This document shows positions 63,570-64,000 of a stretch of DNA of 64,000 bases, piece by piece. This stretch comes from DASRDU01 sp035560235 (GTDB lineage: Bacteria > Acidobacteriota > Blastocatellia > RBC074), in assembly GCA_035560235.1 (NCBI GenBank), contig DATMAG010000089.1, positions 1 to 64,000 of the forward strand. The letters run 5' to 3'. Within the stretch, counting starts at the first letter, position 1. Each line of letters opens with the position of its first letter. The notes under the pieces are model-generated. The model was not told where the DNA came from. It did not search any database and saw only the letters and a list, made by a program, of their open reading frames with translations. Position numbers and translations under genes: made by a program.

Positions 63570-64000
63570 ATGAGTGACAGGATCAGGGAAGGAAAAGCTT
63601 CCTGGAGGTTCAGGCTCTGGCACAAGCTGGCGCTGATGATCGTCCTGACGGGGGCCACGATTCCTTACGTGACATACCTGCTGGTCAGAGAGAAGAACCT
63701 GGCAGTCAGTCTCAGCCAGAGGGAACTCATTGGAGCGAAATATCTGCCGCCGCTGCGCCAGCTTTATGAACTGATTCCGCAGCATCGCGGGCTGGCTCAG
63801 GTGCTGCTCAGGGGCAATCCCGGCGTGAAGGGGCAGCTTGAGCAGGTGGAGCAGAAGATTGCTCAGTCACTGCACGCGCTGGAGCAGTTCGACCGGCAGG
63901 AGATGGCTGATGGCGAGACTTCGGGTGAGTGGTTCGGCACAACCGCCAGAGTCGCCGCGCTCAAAAGAGGCTGGGATGAACTGCGGGAACGCTCGCCCGG
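63570..64000 (+). CDS. Methyl-accepting chemotaxis receptor, N-terminal part (PilJ-like), cut by the right window edge
   Basis: The frame opens with ATG 63570 behind a GGAGTGA ribosome site and runs to the window end (143 complete codons). It begins with basic residues, then one membrane helix (about 21-42: L-A-L-M-I-V-L-T-G-A-T-I), followed by a helical periplasmic region of the four-helix-bundle sensor type (Q-R-E-L-I-G-A-K-Y-L-P-P-L, Q-H-R-G-L-A-Q). The HAMP and signalling domains lie outside the window. The identification rests on the operon context and this N-terminus, and a sensor kinase remains a less likely alternative. Confidence 0.78.
   Translation, partial: MSDRIREGKASWRFRLWHKLALMIVLTGATIPYVTYLLVREKNLAVSLSQRELIGAKYLPPLRQLYELIPQHRGLAQVLLRGNPGVKGQLEQVEQKIAQSLHALEQFDRQEMADGETSGEWFGTTARVAALKRGWDELRERSP

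Overview
The window looks like a chromosomal segment of an Acidobacteriota bacterium, most likely class Blastocatellia. This is inferred from gene content: a VWFA-related secreted protein of the acidobacterial type, large Calx-beta, DUF3857 and S9/S8 secreted proteins, an OmpA-like protein with a degenerate N-terminal half, moderately high GC, and many short interspersed inverted repeats. No rRNA, tRNA, CRISPR array or insertion-sequence transposase was seen. About 40 protein genes are supported. Two are cut by the window edges: an NRPS at the left end and a chemotaxis receptor at the right end.

Region 1 (1-12349, all minus strand) is a natural-product locus. In transcription order it holds a PilZ protein, a decayed NRPS module with two internal deletions, an amidinohydrolase/deiminase-family enzyme, a 2623-residue PKS-NRPS (KS-AT-KR-ACP-C-A-PCP) and a second NRPS that begins with a C domain and runs off the left edge. 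Region 2 (13014-15314) is a PAS histidine kinase whose ATPase and receiver domains are degenerate, followed by a LuxR-type response regulator with a run of ten C residues in its first codons.

Region 3 (15588-21096) is a tight SEDS (RodA/FtsW) - PP2C phosphatase - Ser/Thr kinase - FhaA-like operon. It recalls the actinobacterial cell-wall signalling operon. Region 4 (21418-32260) carries a second PilZ protein, a conserved protein of unknown function, a Calx-beta secreted protein, a SPOR protein, a flavoprotein of the thioredoxin-reductase fold without its redox cysteines, an S9 peptidase and a VWFA protein.

Region 5 (32528-42177, minus strand) is a TetR-controlled RND efflux locus. It reads TetR, membrane-fusion protein, VapBC toxin-antitoxin, RND pump, EamA transporter, aldo/keto reductase, TolC. 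The toxin-antitoxin pair sits between the two pump genes. Region 6 (42499-57951) encodes mostly exported proteins: two DUF3857/transglutaminase paralogues, a GNAT enzyme, a subtilase with a six-residue repeat tail, a SPOR-Ycf48-like fusion, an 834-residue secreted protein translationally coupled to a MacB-type ABC transporter, and an OmpA-like protein.

Region 7 (58216-64000) is signalling: a GAF-PAS-GGDEF-EAL protein, then a divergent chemosensory operon (TPR-receiver, stand-alone receiver, CheW, receptor) of the type IV pilus/Pil-Chp type that continues past the right edge. Short repeat families lie between genes throughout, and one of them also appears in frame inside the NRPS adenylation domain.
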